DNA from: Pleurotus djamor
Taxonomy: Eukaryota > Basidiomycota > Agaricomycetes > Agaricales > Pleurotaceae
DNA: 15,673 nt
Reading direction: 5' to 3'
NCBI GenBank assembly: GCA_029747585.1
Contig: JAPEVF010001003.1
Span: forward strand, 1-15,673
In this document: positions 1 to 8,684 of the stretch, one piece after another
Position numbering within the stretch: position 1 is the stretch's first letter
Layout: each line of letters begins with the position of its first letter
The notes under the pieces: generated by a model
What the model was told of the DNA's origin: nothing
The model's input: only the letters and a program-made list of their open reading frames with translations
Database searches by the model: none
Program-made: the position numbers and the translations under genes

Positions 1-666
1 GTTTTGTCCTTTGCATATATCGAAGAAAATACCAATCTTACCGAGCTCGCTGACCGAGGAAATAGTCGTGCGGTGGTAATTGTGTGTGTATCGAACACGG
101 TCAAGAAGNAAAAGCCCCTTAGGCGAGGGTTAAAAAATCTCGGCNGAAGCGTGTAAAGTTGCAAACTTCATCCGGTGCGGCTCTCTATGGCCACTCGCTC
201 TCAGTTCTCAATGTCATTCATGCATTATTTGCCAGCAGACCATGAGACTCCGTGCTGATGATACGCGTGATGGTACCATTATGGTACTCGCAGATTTACC
301 AGTAAGAACCTCGGACATAATATTGCAAAATAGAAGATACAGTTTATCCATGGCCATCTGTCGTCGACCGTGTACTTGTGGGGAGATTTGGATATTCTGT
401 CATCGTCAGTGTCAATGCAAGCGTCCATGCATCACGTCGTCCGAGACCATTGAAGCCACAAGTGGCACAAGCGCTGGGAGGCGCTGGTCCGTAACGCATC
501 CACGTGATCTCGGACGCGACACAATGTTTGATCGTGTTGACCACATTTCATACGGCCCTTGTCTCTTACCCTCATCCATGGAACCAGGCAAGTCGACATT
601 TTGCCCGTGGCCGCTACCATCATCTTGAACTGCCTCGTAGCTCGCAAGCGCAGACGTTTATCCCCA
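1..666. other. Upstream region without a supportable gene
   Basis: I see no recognisable coding region or RNA gene here. A 128-codon open frame on the + strand (242-628) and short open frames on the - strand have no recognisable domains and look like chance. Two single N bases (109, 145) mean frames in the first 150 bases cannot be trusted. The stretch probably holds the promoter and 5' UTR of the BRCA2-like gene. It contains one ACGCGT hexamer (263-268), the core of the fungal MBF/MCB cell-cycle element, and one CACGTG E-box (501-506). Each is a single short match that could occur by chance. Confidence 0.5.
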
Positions 667-3600
667 ATGTCGTCTCCTCTCTATGAAGGAGATATTGTCA
701 ATCTCAGTCAGGAAGACCTCCAGGCTATAGATCAGTTGGAAGCCAAGTTATCTCAACCATCGACCTCCCAATCCCCGATTCGCAGAAAACTACCCTCGGA
801 CGCTCCTGAATCAAGTCGGAGCAAAAGGGCACGCATGATTGAAGAAGCCCTCAGCCAAGATGTTCATCCAAGCAGTAGTAATCCGCAAGGTCACAACGCC
901 GACGCAAGGGAAAGCCCGCAACGCAAGTGGCCTGGCTTTGCCTCAGCTTTTCAGCGCGCTTCAAACCTTCCCCAAGATCCCCCAGAGGACAAGGATGATG
1001 ACGATTACGCGGAAGGCGACGCAGATCGTGACTATTCTGCATGGTTTGACTGCGACACGACATCCCTGCCTGCACTATTTCAGTCTGCCAAGAACACCTA
1101 CGTCCCTTCAATATCTACTTCTTCCTCAGCTATCGTACCAACACTGGGATTCTCCAAGGCTTCCGGTCTCGACAAGCCAGCTGTTCTTCCTTCCGCAGCT
1201 GCGATTGCTAAAGCTCAAGCCAGGATGAGGCAGTGGGAGCAAGAAGACGAGGAGAATAATCCACCTGAAGAATCATCTCCTCCAACGGGCAGACCCTCCC
1301 TGTTTACATCAGCACTAGGCGTCACCCCACAACGTCCTGCTTTTCGCGCATTAGAGAATCAGTACACCCCCGACACGCCCTCGCCCGTTGGCTTCAGCTC
1401 CGCAAGTTCTTCGTCCATTGGAAATATAGGTTCCTCCAGAGACAAAGGCAAATCCAAGCAGTTTAAGTCACCCCTGCTCTCCAACACCAACCGAACGCAG
1501 CTACAAATCGCTCACACCAATTCACCACTTAACCCCAAGCCACAACAGTCTGGCTTTCAACGACCCATTCAACCTCGCATTCCCTCTCTGCAAATACAAC
1601 CTTTTGCTACGCCAATGCTTGCCACTACTCCAATAAACCCACGCGTATCTAACTCATCCCACCTTCGTCATACACCTGCTAAATTCAAAACACCTTTCAA
1701 AGCAGGAGTAAGACCTCCTGCACCATCCCAAGCAACCAGTCATCCATCTATAATAACTCCTGTGAGAGCAGGCCCCGGACTATCTTCGTTTAGCAGTACG
1801 ACACCAGCATCATCCTTGAAAACACCTAAACATACCTTCTTTGACCTAAGTGCGTTTCAATTGCGTTTTCCCATGATCTTTTCGCTTATACTATACAGAG
1901 AAACCTCCAAATCGGCATACATTAGCAACATCAGGCTTACTCCCTCAATCTTACTCTCTTGACGATTTACAGGATCTCGGAATGTAAGTAATATATCAAC
2001 TAAGGCATTATATATGCATATCCAACCTATTCGTAAGCAACCCGCAGGAACTCTCCCAAATGTCGCCTACCTTAGCATTATACTACACTTTCCACACCAC
2101 TTCCACCTCTCCTGCGCTTGTCGCCACTCAAGCAACACAATCGTATCCAAGACTGGGACCCTCTGAGGCTTTCGACGAACTACTTTCCCGTGGATGCTCG
2201 CTTGCTACCAAACCTTGGGTCGAAAACCATTGGAGCCTGATTCTATGGAAACTTGCGGGTATGGTCGCTCTAGAGCCAGAGAAAGAGGGTGATCCTGCTA
2301 CGAAGAAATGGTGTTGGCAAGAAGTAATTCGACAATTGCTGTACAGGTAAGTGCAACCCCAACCCTCTCGAACGTTCACCTCATTGCCACAAGATATGAG
2401 CGGGAATTGAACGGTGGCTCTCGACCTCCCCTTCGCTTGATATCAACGCAAGACGCGCCTTCCTCGTGTCCTATGATCCTCTGTGTCTCAAATATCACTT
2501 GGCCCGGAACGCCACCTTCAACGGAAGGCATACCACTGCCAGAAGTCGAAGTGACCGATGGGTGGTATCGTCTCCGTGCTGAAGTTGACGAACCTCTTGC
2601 CAGAGCCATCCACAAGGGTACCATTAAAGCCGGCCGGAAGATCGCAGTCGCTGGTGCTCGAGTATGCTCTTTTCTGTCTTCAAACCCGCATACTGCTGAT
2701 AAGGTTTTAGTTATCCTCTGAACGGAAAGACCCTATGGAGATTCTTGAAGCATATAACTCTGTGAAGTTGGTGATCAGCGGGAATTCCTCACATTTGGCT
2801 CCTTGGCATGCAAAGCTCGGATTTCAGCAAGGTCCCTTCGTATCGACTCTGCACAGTCTTACTCACGATGGTGGGCATGTTGCGGTTATGGACGTCGTCA
2901 TCACGAAGGTCAGCTCCCTTCAACCTCCGTCTCCCCGTGTATCCATAGCTCATCTTCATCCCATCCAGCCATATTCAATTGGGTATCTGGAGTTCCCAGA
3001 GGACGATAAACGTGATACAGTCGCTCCTCAAACGCGCTCGGAGGCCGAAGAAGCTACAGAGGCTCAGAAATGGAGGGTAAGCACTAGTCGGAAGTATCTC
3101 CAACGGTTTCTTTACCGATCAACTTGATATCAGAAACGGCGACAAGCCGAAGCGGACAAATTACATGACGCATTGGAGAAGAAAGTCGCTCGTTACGAAG
3201 CCTACGCTGACCGGTTAGAGCGTAAAGCTGGCTCACATTTCCCGCCCGTAGGTGAAGGTAGGTTTCACCATACTCCCGGCGTCCTCGTTTTGTAACTCAT
3301 ATGTGTCTTTAGACGGCCCTCCCGATGTGATCGACGGGTTGTACGACCAGCTAGAAGATCCCGATACTGCTAATGCGGCCCTTTCACGAATCACCCCTCG
3401 CAATGCTGGATGGCTAGCCCATATCGTTCGGGAACGCATCATCACAGACCGTGAAACCGCTTCCATCGAAATGGGCAGAGAACTTGACGTACGTCTCCTT
3501 CCTCTCAGCTTTTTCTTCCTACTCAAACTCAAATCACCACTCCGATCTCGCTTACTCAGGACATCTGCCCACCCCGTAACGTTCGCAACTTCCGCGTCCT

Positions 3601-3853
3601 CGAAGTCCAAGACAGTTGTACCCGCCGCCGTCCCCGAAACCGCACAGCCCAAATAACCGTCTGGGACGTCCTCAACCTTACTTTCTCCGAAGGTGGGAAA
3701 CCCGGGGCGTTTGAGATCGGTGAACGGTTTTTGGTGACGAATTTGATTCCTCGACAACCGTCGGCGTGGATGGGGTATGAGGCGGGGGCGATGGTGTATT
3801 TGAGTACGCGCAGGGATACGAGGTGGACGAAGTTGAAGGCGAGTAGAGGTTGA
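667..3853 (+). CDS. BRCA2-family recombination mediator (Brh2-like)
   Basis: A nuclear protein expected to load Rad51 on single-stranded DNA in homologous recombination, with Dss1 as partner. My model has nine exons: 667-1849, 1899-1983, 2038-2346, 2394-2661, 2711-2908, 2969-3076, 3134-3257, 3313-3488, 3560-3853 (about 914 aa). ATG 667 is the first in-frame ATG, although its Kozak context is weak and an upstream exon is possible. The N-terminal 390 residues are Ser/Pro-rich and disordered-looking. They carry one good BRC repeat (residues ~159-192: GFSKASG, then SAAAIAKAQ) with Rad51-binding F162 and A165. Exons 2-3 form the BRCA2 helical domain (WVENHWSLILWKLAGM). OB1 follows to about residue 680, then a charged Tower-like helix (EAEEATEAQKWR onward), then the rest of OB2 ending with TRWTKL. 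The third OB fold of animal BRCA2 is not seen. Recognition is from the helical, OB1 and BRC signatures; exon edges are inferred. Confidence 0.9.
2909..2968 (+). other. Probable in-frame 60-nt intron in the BRCA2-like gene
   Basis: The frame stays open through this stretch, so it is easily read as 20 coding residues. It starts with GTCAGC, ends with CAG, is 60 nt long like its neighbours and has phase 0. Removing it joins VVITK to PYSIGYLEF. That aligns without a gap to the end of OB1 and start of OB2 in animal BRCA2, where a similar hydrophobic strand runs into a Y-P-I motif. The donor is atypical, but GTCAGT is also used by other introns in this window. Confidence 0.65.
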
Positions 3854-4049
3854 ACGTTGAACGTTGAGTAGGTAGGGTGGATGGTTACTTAGTGGTTGCT
3901 TCGTATACTGTACTGTACTAATCTGCTGAGCTTTCTGACTGTAATTGTAGAGCATGTCACATGTATCCGGGACCAAGATTGAGGCGGGGCAGAATTGAGA
4001 TGGGGCATTATATTGTGGAAGATCCTAAGTGGTGAATTCATAACTTAAA
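3854..4049. other. Convergent 3' region between the BRCA2-like gene and MPP-alpha
   Basis: About 196 bp separates two stop codons that face each other. It must hold both 3' UTRs and both polyadenylation regions. A short tandem 7-mer (TTGAACG twice, 3850-3863) overlaps the BRCA2 stop codon. No gene is seen. Confidence 0.5.
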
Positions 4050-5717
4050 CTACGAAGCGACGCTATACTTCTTAAACACAGATTGCCAGTCTCCCGTCTC
4101 CTCATGACCCATACACACCACTGTGGGCTTATTACCCGAGTGTGGACCAAAGAGACGACCAGCGACGCGACGAATATCCTCAGAAGTGATCGTGTCGATT
4201 TTATCCGTCATTTCCGTAACAGGAACCTTACGGTTGTGAACGAGTAGCTAAATAGATTGGGTCAGCACATAGACCACCGACCAAAAAATACGAAAGACAC
4301 ATACCTGTCGGCCGAGGTCCTCCACTTCCACAGCCCTGCTCTCCAACGCCATCATCAAGCTCGACTTGAGCTGGTTCTTCGCTCGACTCAGCTCCGACTC
4401 CGGGATCGGCGAATACAACAACAAACTCAATTGATGCACCAGATGTGGCATGATTTGCGACGGTGTATTACCTCCCCTCAATCCCGAGGACGCAGGAACG
4501 AAGCTCGCGAACAAGCCAAAGAGCGACGAATCGGTGTATATGTGGTGGTACGATGCGCAATGGTCGATTTGCGGGAAGTGGTTGAGGATGTGGGTGTATA
4601 AGCGGGAGTACATGCCTTTCCCGGGACCACCAGCTGAGAAGCTGCCTCCTCCACCGAGGAGAACTTGCATGGTCGCTAAAGCGTAGACATCCTCGTCGTG
4701 GATGCCCACACCTTCGAACGCGATGTACAGATGATTGAATTCGGCTGTGGGGTCATGGATGAACTGGTGACCGCCTGTGTAAGTCGACTTGCTGATGAGT
4801 GAGGGAGCATCATTGACGGAATTGGGGAAGAGGTATGAAGCGGCACGGGTAAATTTGGATACAGGGGGAGTAGAGGGTGAGAGGATATGAGGTGATTGGG
4901 GGTTTTGTTTGGGTTGCGGGGACGGGGTGGGTTTGAGTGATGAGAAGTGCTTATCAACTAACTCGACTAGCTCTTCATGTTGAATGCCTGAGCCTGCGAT
5001 GACCATCCTCTCGGGTCTGTACCACGTCTTCATGGCGTTCTGTAGCAGCTCGTGGTTGATCAAGTCAATCCTATCTTCGGGGCAAAGCATAGGATTGCCC
5101 AAGTCCCTGTGGTTGTAAGCAACTTCGTGAAGGATTTCGGGGAGAATCATCTCTGGCTTCGCCTTTATTTCGCGTATTTCATAGCGAGCGGCGTGGCGCT
5201 GTGATTCCAATTCTTCCTCGAGGAATGCGGGGTGGAGGACGGTATCGGCGATGAGTGAGAGAGCTTGAGGGGTTGCGGAGTGGAAGTGAGAGGATTGATA
5301 CATTATGGCTTCGCGTGAGGACGTGCACATAATTTGCCCTCCAAGTGAATGGATGGCTGTGAACATTTCTTCATCCGACCGCGTCTCCGTCGTCTGTGTG
5401 CATACCGATGCTCAGTCAGTAACTTTGAGACTTGGAAAATGGTTGAGGCTCACTTTAAAGGCCATTCTGTCTATAAAATGACTGACACCCGACGTCGAGG
5501 GTGTCTCGTATCGTGTACCAGCATCGACATAGAGTCCGACGGATGAGAAATGGCCTGGCGTTGTGTCCGACGCTACACGAAGCTTGTTGGGAAGCGTCGT
5601 GATTTTCACGGTCGACGGTGGCAGCGACGACGACGCCTGAGACACATTGCGCCTTCGCAGCGACTGCCTGAGTCGAGGAACGCGGGATCGAAGGGCTGAG
5701 GTCGTCGTGGGTCGCAT
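4050..5717 (-). CDS. MAS2: Mitochondrial processing peptidase, alpha subunit
   Basis: The non-catalytic alpha subunit of MPP, the matrix heterodimer that removes presequences from imported proteins. Exons in transcription order are 5717-5454, 5393-4305 and 4247-4050, with phase-0 introns of 60 and 57 nt (516 aa; yeast Mas2 is 482). The N-terminus is rich in Arg, Ser and Thr and lacks acidic residues, as expected for a presequence. The M16 fold begins near residue 43 (LRVASDTTPGHFSSVGLYVD). Where the catalytic beta subunit has HXXEH, this protein has HFIDR (residues 80-84), so the zinc site is lost, as expected for alpha. The alpha-specific glycine-rich substrate loop GGGGSFSAGGPGKG lies at ~335-348. 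A Pro/Ser-rich insert of about 40 residues follows residue ~240. An in-frame ATG at 5771 has a better Kozak context (G at -3) and would add 18 residues; 5717 leaves room for a promoter after the tRNA. Confidence 0.93.
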
Positions 5718-5786
5718 CAAAAGTGTGTCCTGCAAAGTCTTGGGCGCTTGTAGTGATGTCAGCACTCGCATGACCAAAAATGAGCG

Positions 5787-5791
5787 AAAAA
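5787..5791 (-). terminator. RNA polymerase III terminator of tRNA-Cys
   Basis: On the minus strand a run of five T begins two bases after the discriminator base of the tRNA. That is the usual position and length for a pol III stop. A second T run follows at about 5776-5780, close to the upstream in-frame ATG of the MPP-alpha gene. Confidence 0.8.
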
Positions 5792-5793
5792 GT

Positions 5794-5875
5794 AGACCCG
5801 ACCGTGATTTGAACACGGGACCCTGCGATGGCTGCGAACTGCAATCGCATGCTATAACCACTTAGCTATCGAGTC
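5794..5875 (-). tRNA. tRNA-Cys (GCA) with a 9-nt intron
   Basis: Every part of the cloverleaf pairs. Acceptor stem GACTCGA/TCGGGTC has one T-G pair. The D stem is GCTA/TAGC with loop AGTGGTTA. The anticodon stem is TGCGA/TCGCA, the variable loop GGGTC, and the T arm CCGTG-TTCAAAT-CACGG. The loop reads T32 T33 GCA G37, a 9-nt intron after position 37 (5830-5838), then A38. The discriminator is T73, the identity base of cysteine tRNAs. The mature body is 73 nt before CCA addition. The A box (5858-5868) and B box (5805-5815) fit RNA polymerase III consensus. An intronless reading would need a 14-nt variable region, which does not suit tRNA-Cys. Confidence 0.95.
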
Positions 5876-6004
5876 TTGCTTCCTGTGATTGGGTACCGAG
5901 TTACATCCTGGTTGCGCAATGCCCGAGGCCCGGTGAGCTTATGACAGGGATGTGCTTTAATCCGAACTTGTACTTGTCTCACTCTTTCCTTCGACTCTCT
6001 CCGA
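5876..6004. promoter_or_regulatory. Divergent promoter region, tRNA-Cys / ceramidase
   Basis: Only 129 bp separates the 5' end of the minus-strand tRNA from the ATG of the plus-strand ceramidase gene, so the ceramidase promoter and 5' UTR must lie here or inside the tRNA gene. I see no clear TATA box or other named site. Confidence 0.4.
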
Positions 6005-7268
6005 ATGGCGCAGTCATCTCTCCCGCAAGATGGCCTCTGGGGCCCCGTCACTGCTACTCTCGACTGGTGTGAAGTGCGTAGTCAGGAGCCTACTAGATCA
6101 ACTACTCACAGAGGCTTAATACTTCCAGGCCAACTATCAGTTCTCGTATTACATCGCAGAACTTGCCAACACTTTCTCTAATTTCTTCACAATTGCTCTT
6201 GCTTTACTATCCAGTCTTCATACATGGGAACAAGGCCTCCCCCCGAGATTCCTGGCTGGAAGCGCTGTCAGTAGCATCCGTGTTCCCCGAGGTTGGCCCC
6301 CTTGCTGATTTCAATGCCCCCTCCTTTCCGTAGGGATTCGGTTTGGTCGGTATCGGCAGCTTCGCATTCCACGCAACCCTCCTATACGAAGCACAACTAG
6401 CAGACGAACTCCCGATGGTCTATGTCGCAAGCTTCACATTGTACCTCCTCTTCGACAGTGCTCCCGGATTCTCAACCGATTCATTCCGTTCCAAGGCGCT
6501 GATCGCAGCGCTCATGGCATTTGATGTCTTATTCACCTGGAGCTAGTAAGCACACACGCTTCCCTTTGCCTTTACCACATGCCGACCCCTAGCCGACCCT
6601 ATGCACCAGTTACCTGTACCGCAACCCCGTTTACCACCAAGTCGTCTTCGCTACCCTCCTCATCTTCGTCACTTTACGCGTCATGACATACCTACGGTCA
6701 CCTCACGCTAGAAACACTATTCCGGAGCATAAAACAGCCCAGATAACGCGTCTCTTCTCCACTGGTGTTGTCTCTTTCGCCACAGGATTCCTAATATGGA
6801 ATTTGGACAATATCTTCTGTGACACCATCACTCGCTGGAAAGATTCTCTCGGATGGCCCGCCGCGTTCTTGCTGGAAGGTACGTGGCCCTCTCGGTACTT
6901 TATGCAAGCCGTCCATCGATGTCACACATATAGGCCATTCTTGGTGGCATGTTTTGACGGTAAGCCCCTCCCGCTACCCCTGATCATGCACGATCGTTTA
7001 TGTCGACCTATCACAATCCAGGGATTGGGAACGTATTACAAGTCGATTGGAATTCAATGTGAGTTGGTTTGCCTTGTGCCGCTGATGTGCAACTAACTCA
7101 TCTACCGCTCTAGATTTGTGAGTACTCAGATGAGGTCGCTGCCAGCCCAGCCCTCAGGGCCTCATGCTTCACAGGATTCTCTGTATGAAGGACGACCACA
7201 GAAACTATGTGGTCGACTACAAGTTTGGCCTGCCATACATCAAACGCACACTCAAGAAGGCTTTGTAG
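6005..7268 (+). CDS. Alkaline ceramidase (Ypc1/Ydc1/ACER3 family)
   Basis: An integral ER/Golgi membrane hydrolase that splits ceramide, dihydroceramide or phytoceramide into a long-chain base and fatty acid. There are eight exons: 6005-6073, 6129-6266, 6334-6545, 6610-6878, 6934-6959, 7022-7058, 7114-7117 and 7175-7268 (282 aa; human ACER3 is 267, yeast Ypc1 316). The active-site pattern is complete. Calcium-site residues are D20, W21, E23, N25 and E34 (LDWCEANY...IAEL). S78, H82 and D93 lie in GSFAFHATLLYEAQLADELP. H231 and H235 lie in GHSWWH. In the N-terminal half the residue numbers run one above those of ACER3. Several hydrophobic segments fit the seven-helix fold. The C-terminus is basic (KRTLKKAL). 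The intron at 6267 uses donor GTCAGT. The 4-nt exon 7 is needed to keep the conserved GIQYLILC strand in frame. Substrate preference cannot be read from the sequence. Confidence 0.93.
7114..7117 (+). other. 4-nt microexon of the ceramidase gene
   Basis: The bases ATTT lie between acceptor CTCTAG and donor GTGAGT. Both flanking introns are ordinary in size (7059-7113, 55 nt with a CTAAC branch-like motif; 7118-7174, 57 nt). With these four bases the protein reads GIQYLILC, as in the family. Joining exon 6 straight to exon 8 gives an immediate TGA. Confidence 0.75.
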
Positions 7269-7433
7269 AGGACTCTCTGTATCTGCTATTCTGTATGACC
7301 GCAACGCTTAGATTCACGACCACCATATGTATCCGCACCAATGTATCAATGCAACTTGTTGTGAAGGGGGTGTAATTACTAGTCCTTGTAACCTTGCAAA
7401 AACAAACGCCGCATTTTGTGTGTAAACTCATCC

Positions 7434-8516
7434 TCATAGACTATCCCCTACGCTCCACTTCACGAAATCAAGCACCTCCACCCCGCCATCCTCTTCCTTC
7501 TGAACGATGCCATGCGCTTTGGCCCATGCAGTCAGTGCGGCTCTGACTGGCTGTCCGTTGAGTTCCCCAGGAAGCATCATAAACGGCTGTGTGTACAATG
7601 CCGTCTCCTCACTTTCGCCTGGTTGTGGTTTGACAGACAACGTAGGGAATCCGACAATTTGCCGTCCCAACGAACGCTCAAGACGTTCGATCTCCTGTAC
7701 GAGCTCAGCATTTTGTAGTATCTGCGCGAGTTTCGGGGACTTGTAAGCGAGGAGAGCGAGGGATCCCATGCGACCTTGATTAGGGAATACAGTGTTCGCG
7801 ACGCCATGAGTATATGAAGCCAGTCGGAGACCAATGGTGGATTGGGAGGGGTTGATGGCAGGTTGGGCGATCGTCAAGACGCGTCGTAATGAGATGTTTT
7901 CTCCAATTTTAGCGATGGTGTCTCGTATAGCTGAGCGTACTGAGATCGTCGACGAAGCCTGTGGGTCCAAGGCAGACAGAAGCGGCGCGTCGTTCAACGC
8001 GTCCAGCGGTATGGAGTTAAAGAATCCAGCATCTTGGGAGGAGGGAGGTTCCAAGACAACAGCGGCAGTTGTCGCAATATCCGCCGCAAGCTTCCCAAAC
8101 AACTCATTCCTCCCAACAAAGTCCGTTTCGCAATTCAGCTCAATCATCGCAGCTCTAACACTCCCACCGTTCCCTACCAACTTCCCTCCTGCCGCAGAGC
8201 CTGCACCACGCGAAAAGACGACAGTGCTAATGACACCTTCACCCGTCTGTCGTCCTGCAACTTTCGCAGCTTTTTTCGCACCGGAGACTTCGAGGTCTTT
8301 TTCAAGCCATTGCAAAGCGGCGTCGATGTCGTTGTTGGATGCAGAAAGGGCTTCACGAGCCTTGGTGATAGAGACTTCTGTGCGTTTTCGTAGTTCCGCG
8401 ACGAGTTTGATAGAGGAAACAGGCCTGGGGCTGGATGAGTACTGTCGAAGCGAGGAGCCGTAGACTGAGTTGAGTAGGGAACGACGATGACAACGGGCTG
8501 CGTTGAATGTCTGCAT
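7434..8516 (-). CDS. TSF1: Mitochondrial elongation factor Ts
   Basis: Guanine-nucleotide exchange factor that recharges mitochondrial EF-Tu during translation in the matrix. It is a single exon of 360 aa, unlike its intron-rich neighbours. Residues 1-35 form an Arg/Ser-rich presequence; RQYSS (24-28) fits the R-X-Y/S cleavage pattern of MPP followed by Icp55. The N-terminal UBA-like EF-Tu-binding domain spans ~36-75 (VAELRKRTEVSITKAREAL). The EF-Ts signature follows as ETDFVGRN (130-137). The core continues through SIRDTIAKIGENISLRR-like sequence and NPSQSTIG to a C-terminal helical part. It is longer than bacterial EF-Ts (283 aa in E. coli) through the presequence and inserts near 140-180 and in the C-terminal third. 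It converges on the ceramidase gene, with stops 165 bp apart. The symbol follows S. pombe usage. Confidence 0.93.
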   Translation of the reverse strand: MQTFNAARCHRRSLLNSVYGSSLRQYSSSPRPVSSIKLVAELRKRTEVSITKAREALSASNNDIDAALQWLEKDLEVSGAKKAAKVAGRQTGEGVISTVVFSRGAGSAAGGKLVGNGGSVRAAMIELNCETDFVGRNELFGKLAADIATTAAVVLEPPSSQDAGFFNSIPLDALNDAPLLSALDPQASSTISVRSAIRDTIAKIGENISLRRVLTIAQPAINPSQSTIGLRLASYTHGVANTVFPNQGRMGSLALLAYKSPKLAQILQNAELVQEIERLERSLGRQIVGFPTLSVKPQPGESEETALYTQPFMMLPGELNGQPVRAALTAWAKAHGIVQKEEDGGVEVLDFVKWSVGDSL

Positions 8517-8684
8517 TGCGTTGGCCGGGTATTTCGTGAGCCTGTGGTTATGTGGCTTTTGCGCGGAGAGTCTCGCGTTTTCCGTTGAAACTTTTCCTCC
8601 GGCTCCGAGATCACGTCGACCCTGCGTAAAGCGTCAAAATTTTTGAAATTAGGGGGTCCTGTATTTTCTCATTTCGCGTCGATT
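8517..8684. promoter_or_regulatory. Bidirectional promoter region, EF-Ts / NAF1
   Basis: The start codons of the minus-strand EF-Ts gene and the plus-strand NAF1 gene are 168 bp apart, so the two genes must share this stretch for initiation. It contains a short A/T-rich core around 8636-8650 but no recognisable TATA box. Co-expression is an inference from the layout only. Confidence 0.5.

Noticed and set aside
242..628. 128-codon plus-strand open frame
   Set aside because: Composition is Cys/Arg-rich without any recognisable domain, and several overlapping frames on both strands are open here, as expected by chance.
3850..3863. Tandem TTGAACG at the BRCA2 stop codon
   Set aside because: Two copies of a 7-mer are too short and few to call a functional or unstable repeat.
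3233..3976. 247-codon minus-strand open frame
   Set aside because: It lies antisense to BRCA2 exons that give conserved OB-fold sequence on the plus strand, and its product is low-complexity and basic.
5794..5875. Intronless type II tRNA with a long variable arm
   Set aside because: The anticodon would still be GCA (Cys), which is not a type II tRNA, and the intron fold gives all standard loop sizes and the Cys discriminator T73.
7834..8463. 209-codon plus-strand open frame
   Set aside because: It is the antisense shadow of the EF-Ts gene, which has the EF-Ts signature and a full-length single exon.
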